The notes below the pieces were generated by a model, which was given only the letters and a program-made list of their open reading frames with translations, made no database searches and was not told where the DNA came from. DNA of 64,000 nt, taken from positions 806,001-870,000 of the forward strand of contig OZ242021.1 in the NCBI GenBank assembly GCA_965204925.1, given 5' to 3'. Both the position numbers and the translations under genes were made by a program. The stretch's first letter is position 1. Each line of letters begins with the position of its first letter. Positions 18,167 to 25,534 of the stretch are shown here, piece by piece. The stretch comes from G963663315 sp965204925 (GTDB lineage: Bacteria > Pseudomonadota > Gammaproteobacteria > Arenicellales > Poriferihabitantaceae).

Positions 18167-18515
18167 CCATTTCTATCCGGTCGCTTTCTCCCAGCGTCAC
18201 CTGCTTGTCGTCGAGAGTGGTGAATCGCCGGCCCTTGATCGTTTTTTGTCGTGCCTGATAAGTGGTACTGACGCCGTCACCGGAAATAACACGAATGGTG
18301 ATAATTTTGTTGTCGGCCTGAAATTTGATAATAAACACCGCAGCCGCGGCCAACAGCAAGATACCGAGCAAGGCATAGGCTACTCCACGTACGGACAGCG
18401 TTCCCACCTCATCCGGCGTTTTCACCGTTGGCGAACCGGCGGGCGCTGCCTTCGCGCGAAATACGAGAGCAACGATAATGATCACGGCCAGGGTGATCAG
18501 GATTTTGGTCAACAT
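18156..18515 (-). CDS. Small membrane protein of unknown function
   Basis: From the ATG at 18515 this is a 119-residue protein with two hydrophobic helices (ILITLAVIIIVALVF; VAYALLGILLLAAAAVFII) and a soluble C-terminal part rich in Thr and charged residues (IRVISGDGVSTTYQARQKTIKGRRFTT, quoted in two pieces here: IRVISGDGVSTTYQAR and QKTIKGRRFTT). A longer start at 18581 would overlap gltA by 22 bases. The 3' end overlaps the rhomboid start, so the two are coupled. I do not recognise the family; it may support the rhomboid protease. Confidence 0.75.
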   Translation of the reverse strand: MLTKILITLAVIIIVALVFRAKAAPAGSPTVKTPDEVGTLSVRGVAYALLGILLLAAAAVFIIKFQADNKIITIRVISGDGVSTTYQARQKTIKGRRFTTLDDKQVTLGESDRIEMGGQ

Positions 18516-18559
18516 GCTCGTGACGGAACGGGTTGCGGCTCCGGTCAGTAATGCGGGGT

Positions 18560-19933
18560 TTATCTGCCCGACCCCCCCCAAAGCCAGGACCAGCTGATTT
18601 TCTTTTCCGTATGCCCGCGTCTTTCGAGCGGGATATAAGGGCGTTTCAGGTTGCCCTGATAAAGCTGGCGGGGGCGCCCGATTTTCTGCTCATCGTCCAC
18701 CAGCATTTCCTTCCAGTGTGAAACCCAGCCCACTGTCCGCCCTATGGCAAACATGACGGTGAACATGGAAGTGGGGAAACCCATCGCCTTCATGATGATG
18801 CCCGAGTAAAAATCCACATTGGGGTACAATTTCTTCTCAATAAAGTAGCTGTCCTTGAGCGCGATTTCTTCAAGTTTCATAGCCAGTTCCAGTTGCGGTT
18901 CATGAATACCGAGCTCTTCGAGGACTTCATGACAGGTCTGGCGCATGACCGTTGCCCTGGGATCGTAGTTTTTATAGACGCGGTGTCCAAAACCCATCAA
19001 ACGGAAACTGTCGTTCTTGTCCTGGGCCTTGCTGATGTATTTGTCGATTTGATCGACGCTGCCAATTTCATTGAGCATTTTCAGCACGGCTTCATTGGCT
19101 CCACCATGCGCCGGCCCCCACAATGACGCAATCCCGGAAGCGATGCAGGCGTAGGGGTTGGCGCCCGAAGACCCGGCCAGACGGACGGTCGAAGTCGAGG
19201 CGTTTTGCTCATGGTCGGCGTGCAGAATCAGTATCTTGTCAATCGCCCGCGCCAGCACCGGATTGATGCGATAGTCCTCCGCAGGATTGGAAAACATCAT
19301 TTGCAACAGGTTTTCAGAATAACTGAGCGAGTTGCGCGGCATGGGGAACGGCATCCCCAGAGCATACTTGTAGGCATAAGCGCCGATCGTCGGCATTTTC
19401 GCAATGAGGCGGTGGGCCGCCGTTCTGCGTTGTTCGATATCGGTAATATCCGTACTGTCGTGATAAAAAGCGGACAGGGCGCCGACCACCCCGACCATGA
19501 TGGCCATGGGATGGGCGCTGCGCATGAAGCCTGAGTAAAACTTTGCCAGTTGCTGGTGGATCAGCGTGTGATTCCTGATCTCGGCATCGAACTCATTTTT
19601 TTGTTCCGGGGTCGGTAATTCGCCATACAGCAAAAGATAACAGATCTCCATGAAATCGCTCTTTTGCGCCAGCTCATCAATGCTGTAGCCACGATGCAGC
19701 AGGATGCCCTTGTCACCGTCTATGTATGTAATATCCGATTTGCACGATGCGGTGGAAGTAAATCCGGGATCATAAGTGAGGATGCCGGTATCGCCGTACA
19801 GGGTCTTGATATCGACCAGCCGGTTGCCGGTGGCTCCGGTGCGCGTCGGCAGCCGCCATGACTGTCCTGTGCTGTTATCGGTCAGGGTAAACGAATCCAT
19901 ATCCCTGTCTGCCGCCTGTTTTGCTTCATTCAT
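18560..19933 (-). CDS. gltA: Citrate synthase
   Basis: Condenses acetyl-CoA with oxaloacetate at the entry to the TCA cycle. From the ATG at 19933 it is 457 residues of the type II (NADH-sensitive hexameric) kind. Catalytic motifs are ILHADHEQNASTSTVRLAGSSG with the active His, GPAHGGANEAVLKML, MGFGHRVYKNYDPRA and the Asp-containing VDFYSGIIMKAMG. The usual end (LY.G...YVPLERR) is followed by about 17 unusual residues (HTEKKISWSWLWGGSGR), encoded across a run of eight G. This tail could be real or a sign of a shift in that homopolymer. Confidence 0.95.
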   Translation of the reverse strand: MNEAKQAADRDMDSFTLTDNSTGQSWRLPTRTGATGNRLVDIKTLYGDTGILTYDPGFTSTASCKSDITYIDGDKGILLHRGYSIDELAQKSDFMEICYLLLYGELPTPEQKNEFDAEIRNHTLIHQQLAKFYSGFMRSAHPMAIMVGVVGALSAFYHDSTDITDIEQRRTAAHRLIAKMPTIGAYAYKYALGMPFPMPRNSLSYSENLLQMMFSNPAEDYRINPVLARAIDKILILHADHEQNASTSTVRLAGSSGANPYACIASGIASLWGPAHGGANEAVLKMLNEIGSVDQIDKYISKAQDKNDSFRLMGFGHRVYKNYDPRATVMRQTCHEVLEELGIHEPQLELAMKLEEIALKDSYFIEKKLYPNVDFYSGIIMKAMGFPTSMFTVMFAIGRTVGWVSHWKEMLVDDEQKIGRPRQLYQGNLKRPYIPLERRGHTEKKISWSWLWGGSGR

Positions 19934-20251
19934 CAGGTATCTTCGCCACAAAATTTTTTATTGACTTACTTTCAACGACTATACGATAATCCAATTTTAC
20001 CGGAATAACAAATCTGTTCATAACATCAGGCATTCTCCAACACTGAAGATGTATAGTACAATGGAGTATTATCAGCAATTCACACAGACTGCATCATAGT
20101 CTGATTGTAACTGCATCCATGCACAGGAAATTCCAGTTGACTTGATAAAGTAACCGTCCAGTGAGTATCGTAATAATTCACCTGTTCATCTTTCCAGGAA
20201 TCGTGAAAACAGCTCTGAAATTAAAGAAAAGCAAATGATAAACAATGACTT

Positions 20252-20278
20252 CCCCCCCCCCCCCCCCCCCCCCCCCCC
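20252..20278. repeat. Poly-C tract, 27 bases
   Basis: An uninterrupted run of 27 C 526 bases upstream of the first lipoprotein start. Homopolymers this long slip readily during replication, and its exact length in any cell is probably variable. It follows a possible start codon (ATG at 20245). At 27 C that frame stops after 18 codons; at 26 C it would enter a 127-codon open stretch ending at 20660. A sequencing or assembly effect on the length cannot be excluded. Confidence 0.9.
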
Positions 20279-20531
20279 ATTTCCTGGGACAGGATCTCTG
20301 AATCCCTTGCAATCCGCGCACTAAAACGCAGCGGCACAGGCGCCCTTGTCCAACAGGGCGACCCTTATTTTGCCGGACACTTAACCGACCCGCCCCTCCC
20401 TCGCCGGGTCAACGCCCCTGCCCGCAAACCCGGGTACTTTTATTCCAGCGCTTTTGGGTATTTTTCACTCGGCGCTGATACCGGGCACCCTTTGACGGCT
20501 GTCCACAATACCGCCCGCGGCCATCAGCCCT

Positions 20532-20698
20532 ATCACTCCCCCTTGAGGGGGAGTCGGCAAGGCAGGGGCTCGGGCCCGCAGGCGCGCCGGTGGGGGTGGC
20601 ACGGAGAATGTACGAACCAAGTGGCCAAACATCGTCCCGCATACGCATCCGCCAGAGCCTGATGACTTGAATTCTGCGACTCCCCCTCAAGAGTGATG
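20532..20698. repeat. Inverted-repeat-bounded segment (miniature-element-like)
   Basis: The left end (20532-20556) and right end (20677-20698) are inverted copies of each other over about 21 bases with one 4-base indel: both read ATCACT...CTTGAGGGGGAGTCG inward. The left end is itself a hairpin (ACTCCCCC/GGGGGAGT around TTGA). The middle has no gene. The second lipoprotein's upstream region has only the left-type end (about 22907-22925), so the segment may be an insertion or a palindromic repeat cluster. Confidence 0.5.
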
Positions 20699-20803
20699 CC
20701 GTGCGCTATACGGAATATTCAGTCCGATTCGAAAACCGGATCACGACTCAACCTTTTTACTTCACATTACTTTCCACTGTTTCAACCATAAGGAGACATC
20801 ATC

Positions 20804-22459
20804 ATGCAATACACTGATAAACTGTTCCTGGCACTGCTCACGTCTCTGACCCTGTTCCTTGCCGGTTGCGGGGGTAGTTCTTCCACTTCCATGGTGAATA
20901 AAGAGCCGACCGAACTGGAAAAAGCCCAACAGGCGGCGGAAGCGGCGAAGAATGCCGCCATGACCGCCTCAACGAATGCCGATACAGAGGCCGACAAGGC
21001 CGATGAGTCGGTCATGAGTATCGTCGTACTCCAGACCGGCAGCAAGGGCGACACGGCGAAGATGGACGCTGCGGCGGCGCGCACAGCAGCTAACGCGGCG
21101 ATGAGCGCCTACGAGACGGCCAAAGCACAATACGACAGGGCGAAAGCCACGGACAACCTGACGGCGGCGGTTGAGGCGAAGCTGGCAGCCGAGGCGGCCA
21201 AGAGGGAGGCTGACAAGCAGGCTGCAATGGCTGCGGAAAAGGCGAAGATGGCGGTGGATGCCGCCAGCATGGTTCTCAAGGTCTCGGCTGACGGCAAGAC
21301 TTACAGCGTTGGCGACGTCTCCATCACGGCCGGTTCGCCGAAAAAGACAGCCACCAGGGATGGCGTTACCCGAACAACCGGGAAAATAGAGGATATAGTC
21401 AGGAAGGGGGATTCCGACCGGTCTGCCGTGACCTATTCAGCCGGCCCTCCCGAGACCAGGGCGCAGCCAGTGGTTGAAAAGCGAAATATCGCGCTCGGAG
21501 TCAGCACCGATTCGGACGATGATACTGTGCGTCTGGAACTTGTGGACAGATACGTCACTCTGGAGAGCAACAAAATGGTCAGTATTTTCCGTGACCGCGG
21601 CAACACGGACCAGACGGCTACGGCGAGCGGCGCAAACCCCTACGGCACGGTCACTGTTTCCGGAAAAGCCGTTCCCATCATGCGCGTGCAAGGCGAGTTC
21701 TACATGGTCTCCGGCACTGCGGAACTGACCAAGCAGAACGCCAACAGGGCTACCATCGCAGCCAACACGAAGGACGCTAACGCCGCCACAGGTCTCGGCG
21801 GCGGCATCTACTACTACATGGAAGGCAACACGAAAAAGTGGCTCCGGCTGAACCGCAGTAGCACGGACACAGGAGGCGCCGTCACTCTCACCTATGACAA
21901 CATCTCCGTCTACGAGAATGCGCGCTTCCCCGAGGCAAAGCTCTACAAACACATCAACTTCGGCACATGGACGCCACTGAAAGAGGATGGCAACACCTAT
22001 GCCGGCCTGGGAGTCGGGTTCGTCAGCGCGCTGCCCGGCAAGGCCGTGACCCCGCCTGCCAACATTCCAGTTGGCGGCATCGTCACCTATTTTGGCCAGG
22101 CGCAGTACACAATGCAAAACCGCGCCGATCATTCGTCAGAACCCGGCAAAATAAACTCTTGGACGAGTGGTGCGACAACAACGGTGGACTTCAACAAGAG
22201 CACCATTAAGGCCGATATAGGCATATCCGGCACGTTCTCGGGCATGATCGACGGCAACAGCTTCTCGGGCGCGAAGATCAGCGATATCACCGACACGGAT
22301 ATAAATACGGATAGCAGTGTTTATACCGTGGAATTCCGCGGCAATATCTTCGGCCCCAAGTTTGAAGAGGTCGGCGGCGTGTTTAGCGTCACTTCGGAGA
22401 ACATGAAGCACGGCGGGTTCCAAGGCTCCTTCGGCGGCATCGACAAGGAGCGGCAGTGA
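20804..22459 (+). CDS. Surface lipoprotein with coiled coil and TbpB-like barrel, copy 1
   Basis: 551 residues. A lipoprotein signal ends at LFLAGC, lipidated Cys22, followed by GGSSSTS. Residues about 38-160 are an Ala/Lys/Glu-rich heptad coiled coil. A middle domain carries SNKMVSIFRDRGNTD and ANPYGTVTVSGKAVPIMR. The C-terminus resembles the transferrin-binding-protein/factor-H-binding barrel: GGIVTYFGQAQY, TTTVDFNKSTIKADI, FSGMIDGNSFSGAKI, and the ending FRGNIFGPKFEEVGGVFS...GSFGG. It is paralogous to the next gene over its whole length. Likely displayed on the outer surface; ligand unknown, and no Slam-type exporter is in the window. It has a good AAGGAG site and its own terminator hairpin. 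Confidence 0.88.
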   Translation: MQYTDKLFLALLTSLTLFLAGCGGSSSTSMVNKEPTELEKAQQAAEAAKNAAMTASTNADTEADKADESVMSIVVLQTGSKGDTAKMDAAAARTAANAAMSAYETAKAQYDRAKATDNLTAAVEAKLAAEAAKREADKQAAMAAEKAKMAVDAASMVLKVSADGKTYSVGDVSITAGSPKKTATRDGVTRTTGKIEDIVRKGDSDRSAVTYSAGPPETRAQPVVEKRNIALGVSTDSDDDTVRLELVDRYVTLESNKMVSIFRDRGNTDQTATASGANPYGTVTVSGKAVPIMRVQGEFYMVSGTAELTKQNANRATIAANTKDANAATGLGGGIYYYMEGNTKKWLRLNRSSTDTGGAVTLTYDNISVYENARFPEAKLYKHINFGTWTPLKEDGNTYAGLGVGFVSALPGKAVTPPANIPVGGIVTYFGQAQYTMQNRADHSSEPGKINSWTSGATTTVDFNKSTIKADIGISGTFSGMIDGNSFSGAKISDITDTDINTDSSVYTVEFRGNIFGPKFEEVGGVFSVTSENMKHGGFQGSFGGIDKERQ

Positions 22460-22503
22460 CTAAGGACCGGTAGCCGTCGCCGGCATTCCCCGAGGGCTGA
22501 TGA

Positions 22504-22533
22504 GGCGCCTGCCCCCTCTGCGGAGCGGGCGCC
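22504..22533 (+). terminator. Terminator-like hairpin of lipoprotein copy 1
   Basis: Arms GGCGCCTGCCCC (22504-22515) and GGAGCGGGCGCC (22522-22533) pair over 12 positions with one wobble and one mismatch, 45 bases after the stop. The same hairpin, perfect, follows copy 2. There is no strong T run. Confidence 0.6.
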
Positions 22534-22684
22534 CCCTTGACAATTCTACTCATCTTGCTTCATTATAAAGCAACAGCTATCCCATCAATATGACTAATTC
22601 GTTTGTTCACTTGATTCCGAAAACCACAAAGACGGCCCCTGAATGCTAAAGAATAAGAAAAATAACAATGATTACAATAGCTTA

Positions 22685-22698
22685 CCCCCCCCCCCCCC
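22685..22698. repeat. Poly-C tract, 14 bases
   Basis: A run of 14 C, 323 bases upstream of the second lipoprotein start, at the position matching the 27-C tract of copy 1. It lies just after a possible ATG at 22668 and at this length leaves that frame open to 23009. It is expected to vary in length by slippage. Confidence 0.9.
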
Positions 22699-23021
22699 TC
22701 AATTTCCAAGGGTCTGAACACTCTGAAATCCCGCTAATCCACGCGGTAAAGCGCAGCCGCGCAAGCGCCGCACACGGCACAAGCGTCTCTACCCAAAAGG
22801 GCGCTCTTTACTTAACTAACCCGCACGCCCCTTACGACGCGCCAGCGCCCGGGCGCCCCTTCACGGCTGCCCGATATACAGACCCCGATCCAACCCGCTC
22901 CCGTCACTCTCCCTTGAGGGGAGTCGGCAAGGCAAGGGCGACAGCCCCGCCGGAAAGCCGGTGGACCGGACCGCGACTCAACCTTAATTCACTCAACTTT
23001 CAATCATAAGGCGAAATCACC

Positions 23022-24746
23022 ATGAAATACTCTAACCAACCGATATGGGCTTTGGCCACCTTCCTGACTCTGCTGCTGGCCGGCTGCGGAGGCAGTTCTT
23101 CCACCTCCGGGACACCGGAGATGACCGAACTTCAGAAAGCCCAAAAGGCCGCCATGGATGCCTCCGACATGGCCAAAACGAAATCCGATGAGGCCAAAAC
23201 ATCAGCCGATGGGGCACAAGAAGCGGTCATGGGTCTGGCCGAAATACAAACCGGAAACCCCATGGCCAAGACACACGCCGAAGCAGCCCGCAAAGCGGCT
23301 GACGAAGCCCTGGCAGCCTACAACCTGGCCAAGAAGGAATACGACAAGACCAGGGCCGCAGGCAGCCGGACGGCAGCGGTCGAAGCCAGAATCGCCGCCG
23401 AAGCCGCCAGAATGAAGGCCGACACCCAGGCAAAGATGGCCGCCGACGAAGCGATGAAAGCGCAGCAAGCCGCTAGCAGGGAGGTCCGCCATGTCGAGGG
23501 CATGACCTACAAGGTCGGCGATACCTCCATCACGGCCGGTGCGCCAAAGGCCACGAAGACGATAGATGGCAAGACGGTAACGACCGGGACTATCCGCGAC
23601 ACGCTGTACGGCTACTGGTCCTGGCGGCTTCAAGTCAACTATGCGGCCGCCAGCGGGAACAAGCCCGAGACCAGAGCCCAGCCGCGTATTGTAGACCGCA
23701 CGGACCTGCCTCTCCGGTTTGTCACAGACTCGGAGGACGACCTCAAGCGTCTGACGTTGGTATACCAGTACGCGACCAGTAAAAACAACAAGATGGTCAG
23801 TCTTTTCCGCGATCGCGGGACGAATAAGCCGGACACTACCGTGAGCGAAGCCAACCCCTACGGCACGGTCACGGTTGGCGGAAAGGCCGTTCCGATCATG
23901 CGCGCGCAGGGGGAGTTTTATATCAGTTCTGTATGGGTCAGCGGCACCACCTACAGGCTGGATACCCGCACGGCCGCCTTTACCCCGAAATCGAACACCG
24001 GCGATGGCGCCATCCAGTCAGTCCGAATCGCGGCTGACTCGAAGGACGCCAACGCCGCCACGGGGCTCAGCGGCATTTACTACTACATGGACGGCAGCAC
24101 GAAAAAGTGGCTCCGGCTAAGCAAGAGCGCCACGGACACGGCAGGCGCCGTCACTCTCACCTATGACGACATCACCGTCTACGAGAATGTGCGTTTTCCG
24201 ACCGTGATGCCCTTCAAACACATGAACTTCGGACTTTGGGCTTCAACCAGGCAGCCCCCCGGAGATGAAACCGGCGACACACTTTTTATCGCCGACATGG
24301 GGATCGGGTTCGTCAAGGCTCTGCCCGACAGCAAGATGTCCGGCGCCGATATGCCGAATTTTGGCTCGGCCAAATACGAGGGCTACTGGATATCGAACCA
24401 ACGGCAGGCTGATGCGGGAGGCGAGGGCGAAATAAGTGGCTGGCTGTCTGGCGCGGAAACAACGGCGGATTTCGGCAAGAACACCATCAAGGTAGACCTG
24501 AAATTCTTGGCCACGCTTGAAGGCCGCATCGACGGGGACGGGTTCTCTGGAACCAAAGTCACCGCAATCACCGCCCCCGCCAGCAATAACCGGCTGACGA
24601 AGGATGCCAGCAAATTCACGGGTACCTTCAGCGGCAATTTCTTCGGGCCGATGGCGGCAGAGGTCGGCGGCGTGTTCGACTTCACCTCCGAGGGCAAGAA
24701 AGCGGGCGAGTTCCGCGGCTCCTTCGGCGGCGTGATGGTCGAATAA
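23022..24746 (+). CDS. Surface lipoprotein with coiled coil and TbpB-like barrel, copy 2
   Basis: 574 residues, full-length paralogue of the preceding gene. The lipobox ends LLLAGC (Cys22), followed by GGSSSTSG. The Ala-rich coiled coil spans about residues 35-160. Shared middle motifs are NNKMVSLFRDRGTNK, ANPYGTVTVGGKAVPIMR, GIYYYMDGSTKKWLRL and LTYDDITVYENVRFP. The C-terminal barrel has AETTADFGKNTIKVDLKF, LEGRIDGDGFSGTKV and FSGNFFGPMAAEVGGVFDF...FRGSFGG, typical of TbpB-like lipoproteins. It diverges from copy 1 mostly in surface-loop-like segments. This suggests antigenic or ligand diversification after tandem duplication. Confidence 0.88.
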   Translation: MKYSNQPIWALATFLTLLLAGCGGSSSTSGTPEMTELQKAQKAAMDASDMAKTKSDEAKTSADGAQEAVMGLAEIQTGNPMAKTHAEAARKAADEALAAYNLAKKEYDKTRAAGSRTAAVEARIAAEAARMKADTQAKMAADEAMKAQQAASREVRHVEGMTYKVGDTSITAGAPKATKTIDGKTVTTGTIRDTLYGYWSWRLQVNYAAASGNKPETRAQPRIVDRTDLPLRFVTDSEDDLKRLTLVYQYATSKNNKMVSLFRDRGTNKPDTTVSEANPYGTVTVGGKAVPIMRAQGEFYISSVWVSGTTYRLDTRTAAFTPKSNTGDGAIQSVRIAADSKDANAATGLSGIYYYMDGSTKKWLRLSKSATDTAGAVTLTYDDITVYENVRFPTVMPFKHMNFGLWASTRQPPGDETGDTLFIADMGIGFVKALPDSKMSGADMPNFGSAKYEGYWISNQRQADAGGEGEISGWLSGAETTADFGKNTIKVDLKFLATLEGRIDGDGFSGTKVTAITAPASNNRLTKDASKFTGTFSGNFFGPMAAEVGGVFDFTSEGKKAGEFRGSFGGVMVE

Positions 24747-24796
24747 CAGACTGCCCCTCGAGTCGGCGCGTTATCCTCCGATTTATCCTTTCACAG

Positions 24797-24826
24797 GGCG
24801 CCCGCTCCATCTCCGGAGCGGGCGCC
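24797..24826 (+). terminator. Terminator-like hairpin of lipoprotein copy 2
   Basis: Perfect 12-bp stem: GGCGCCCGCTCC (24797-24808) and GGAGCGGGCGCC (24815-24826) around ATCTCC, 50 bases after the stop. It is the same element as at 22504-22533 and so marks the end of the duplicated unit. No T run follows. Confidence 0.65.
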
Positions 24827-25048
24827 TGTAGCGTGGCAATCAGAATTGACAGGACAATTCCCGGACTTGCTGAAAGGTTCCTTTACGTGGTATCTTACCC
24901 GAAATGCGGTACAGTCCATCTTAATAAAACCTGGGAGAGGTTACGAGGCATCACCAGTTTGACGAAGAGGTCGCGCCAGGGCAATCACAGGTTTGTCGAT
25001 GTCGACGTGTATAACAACCAAGACGATCATTAATCCGGGAGGAGCGAA

Positions 25049-25522
25049 ATGCTGCGATCACTGAGTATAGACCCTGAAAAATGCACCGGCTGTTTGCAGT
25101 GCGAAATGGCCTGTTCCTATGAGAATGAGGGAATGTTCAATCCGGCCAAATCCCGGATAAAGGTTTTTACTTTCCATGACGAGGGGCGCTTCGTGCCTTA
25201 TACCTGCACCCAGTGCGATGAGGCGTGGTGCCTGCATGCCTGCCCGGTCGAGGCGATTACGATGAACCGGGAAACCGGGGCGATGATCGTCAGTGATGCG
25301 GTCTGCGTAGGCTGCAAGGTCTGTACGATCGCCTGTCCGTTCGGGACAGTAAACTACAATCAGGATACCGGCAAGGTCATCAAGTGCGATCTTTGCGGCG
25401 GCGATCCCAAGTGCGCCAGCGCCTGTCCGACCGCCGCCATCACTTATGTGGACGCGGACGCCACCGGACTTGAGAAAATGCGGGCGTGGGCGGCAAAAAC
25501 AGACAACGCATCCGTGAATTGA
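25049..25522 (+). CDS. Aldehyde oxidoreductase ferredoxin-like subunit (four [4Fe-4S])
   Basis: 157 residues carrying 16 cysteines in four [4Fe-4S] motifs: Cys12/15/18/22, Cys53/56/61/65, Cys86/89/92/96 and Cys113/116/122/126. This matches the polyferredoxin subunit (AorA-like) that links the tungsten enzyme to its FAD subunit in bacterial AOR complexes such as that of Aromatoleum. It has a strong GGAGGAG site and begins a ten-gene run with gaps of at most 58 bases. A weak promoter (TTGCTG 24867, TATCTT 24891) is possible upstream. Confidence 0.9.
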   Translation: MLRSLSIDPEKCTGCLQCEMACSYENEGMFNPAKSRIKVFTFHDEGRFVPYTCTQCDEAWCLHACPVEAITMNRETGAMIVSDAVCVGCKVCTIACPFGTVNYNQDTGKVIKCDLCGGDPKCASACPTAAITYVDADATGLEKMRAWAAKTDNASVN

Positions 25523-25534
25523 GGGGGTAGTACA

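Larger units (their letters stand above)
19934..20803. other. 870-base intergenic region upstream of the lipoprotein pair
   Basis: No supported gene. The left part is AT-rich and presumably carries the gltA promoter on the minus strand. A 27-base poly-C tract is at 20252-20278, and an inverted-repeat-bounded segment at 20532-20698. From about 20222 on, the sequence is recognisably related to the region upstream of the second lipoprotein (from about 22645). Both share the poly-C tract, an AAAGCGCAGC-like stretch, the CCTTGAGGGG palindrome with GAGTCGGCAAGGCA, and a CGACTCAACCTT leader before the start codon. The lipoprotein Shine-Dalgarno AAGGAG is at 20790-20795. Confidence 0.7.
22460..23021. 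other. 562-base region between the two lipoprotein genes
   Basis: Holds the terminator hairpin of copy 1 (22504-22533), an AT-rich stretch, a 14-base poly-C tract (22685-22698), a CTCCCTTGAGGGGAG palindrome (22909-22923) followed by TCGGCAAGGCA, and the leader CGACTCAACCTT before the copy 2 start with AAGGCG as ribosome site. An open frame runs from ATG 22668 through the poly-C tract to 23009, but it is not listed as a gene because its composition looks non-coding. Confidence 0.7.

Noticed and set aside
22668..23009. 113-codon open frame through the 14-C tract as a protein gene
   Set aside because: Its product is low-complexity (Pro/Arg/Ala), contains palindromic repeat DNA and has no clear ribosome site. 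Kept only as a possible switchable upstream frame.
24833..25033. 66-codon frame before the AOR ferredoxin gene
   Set aside because: No good ribosome site, no recognisable motif, and it lies in the likely promoter/leader region.
24827..25048. Molybdenum/tungsten cofactor riboswitch ahead of the AOR operon
   Set aside because: Position would suit it, but I could not find the expected paired elements by eye; an Infernal search with the MOCO model would decide.
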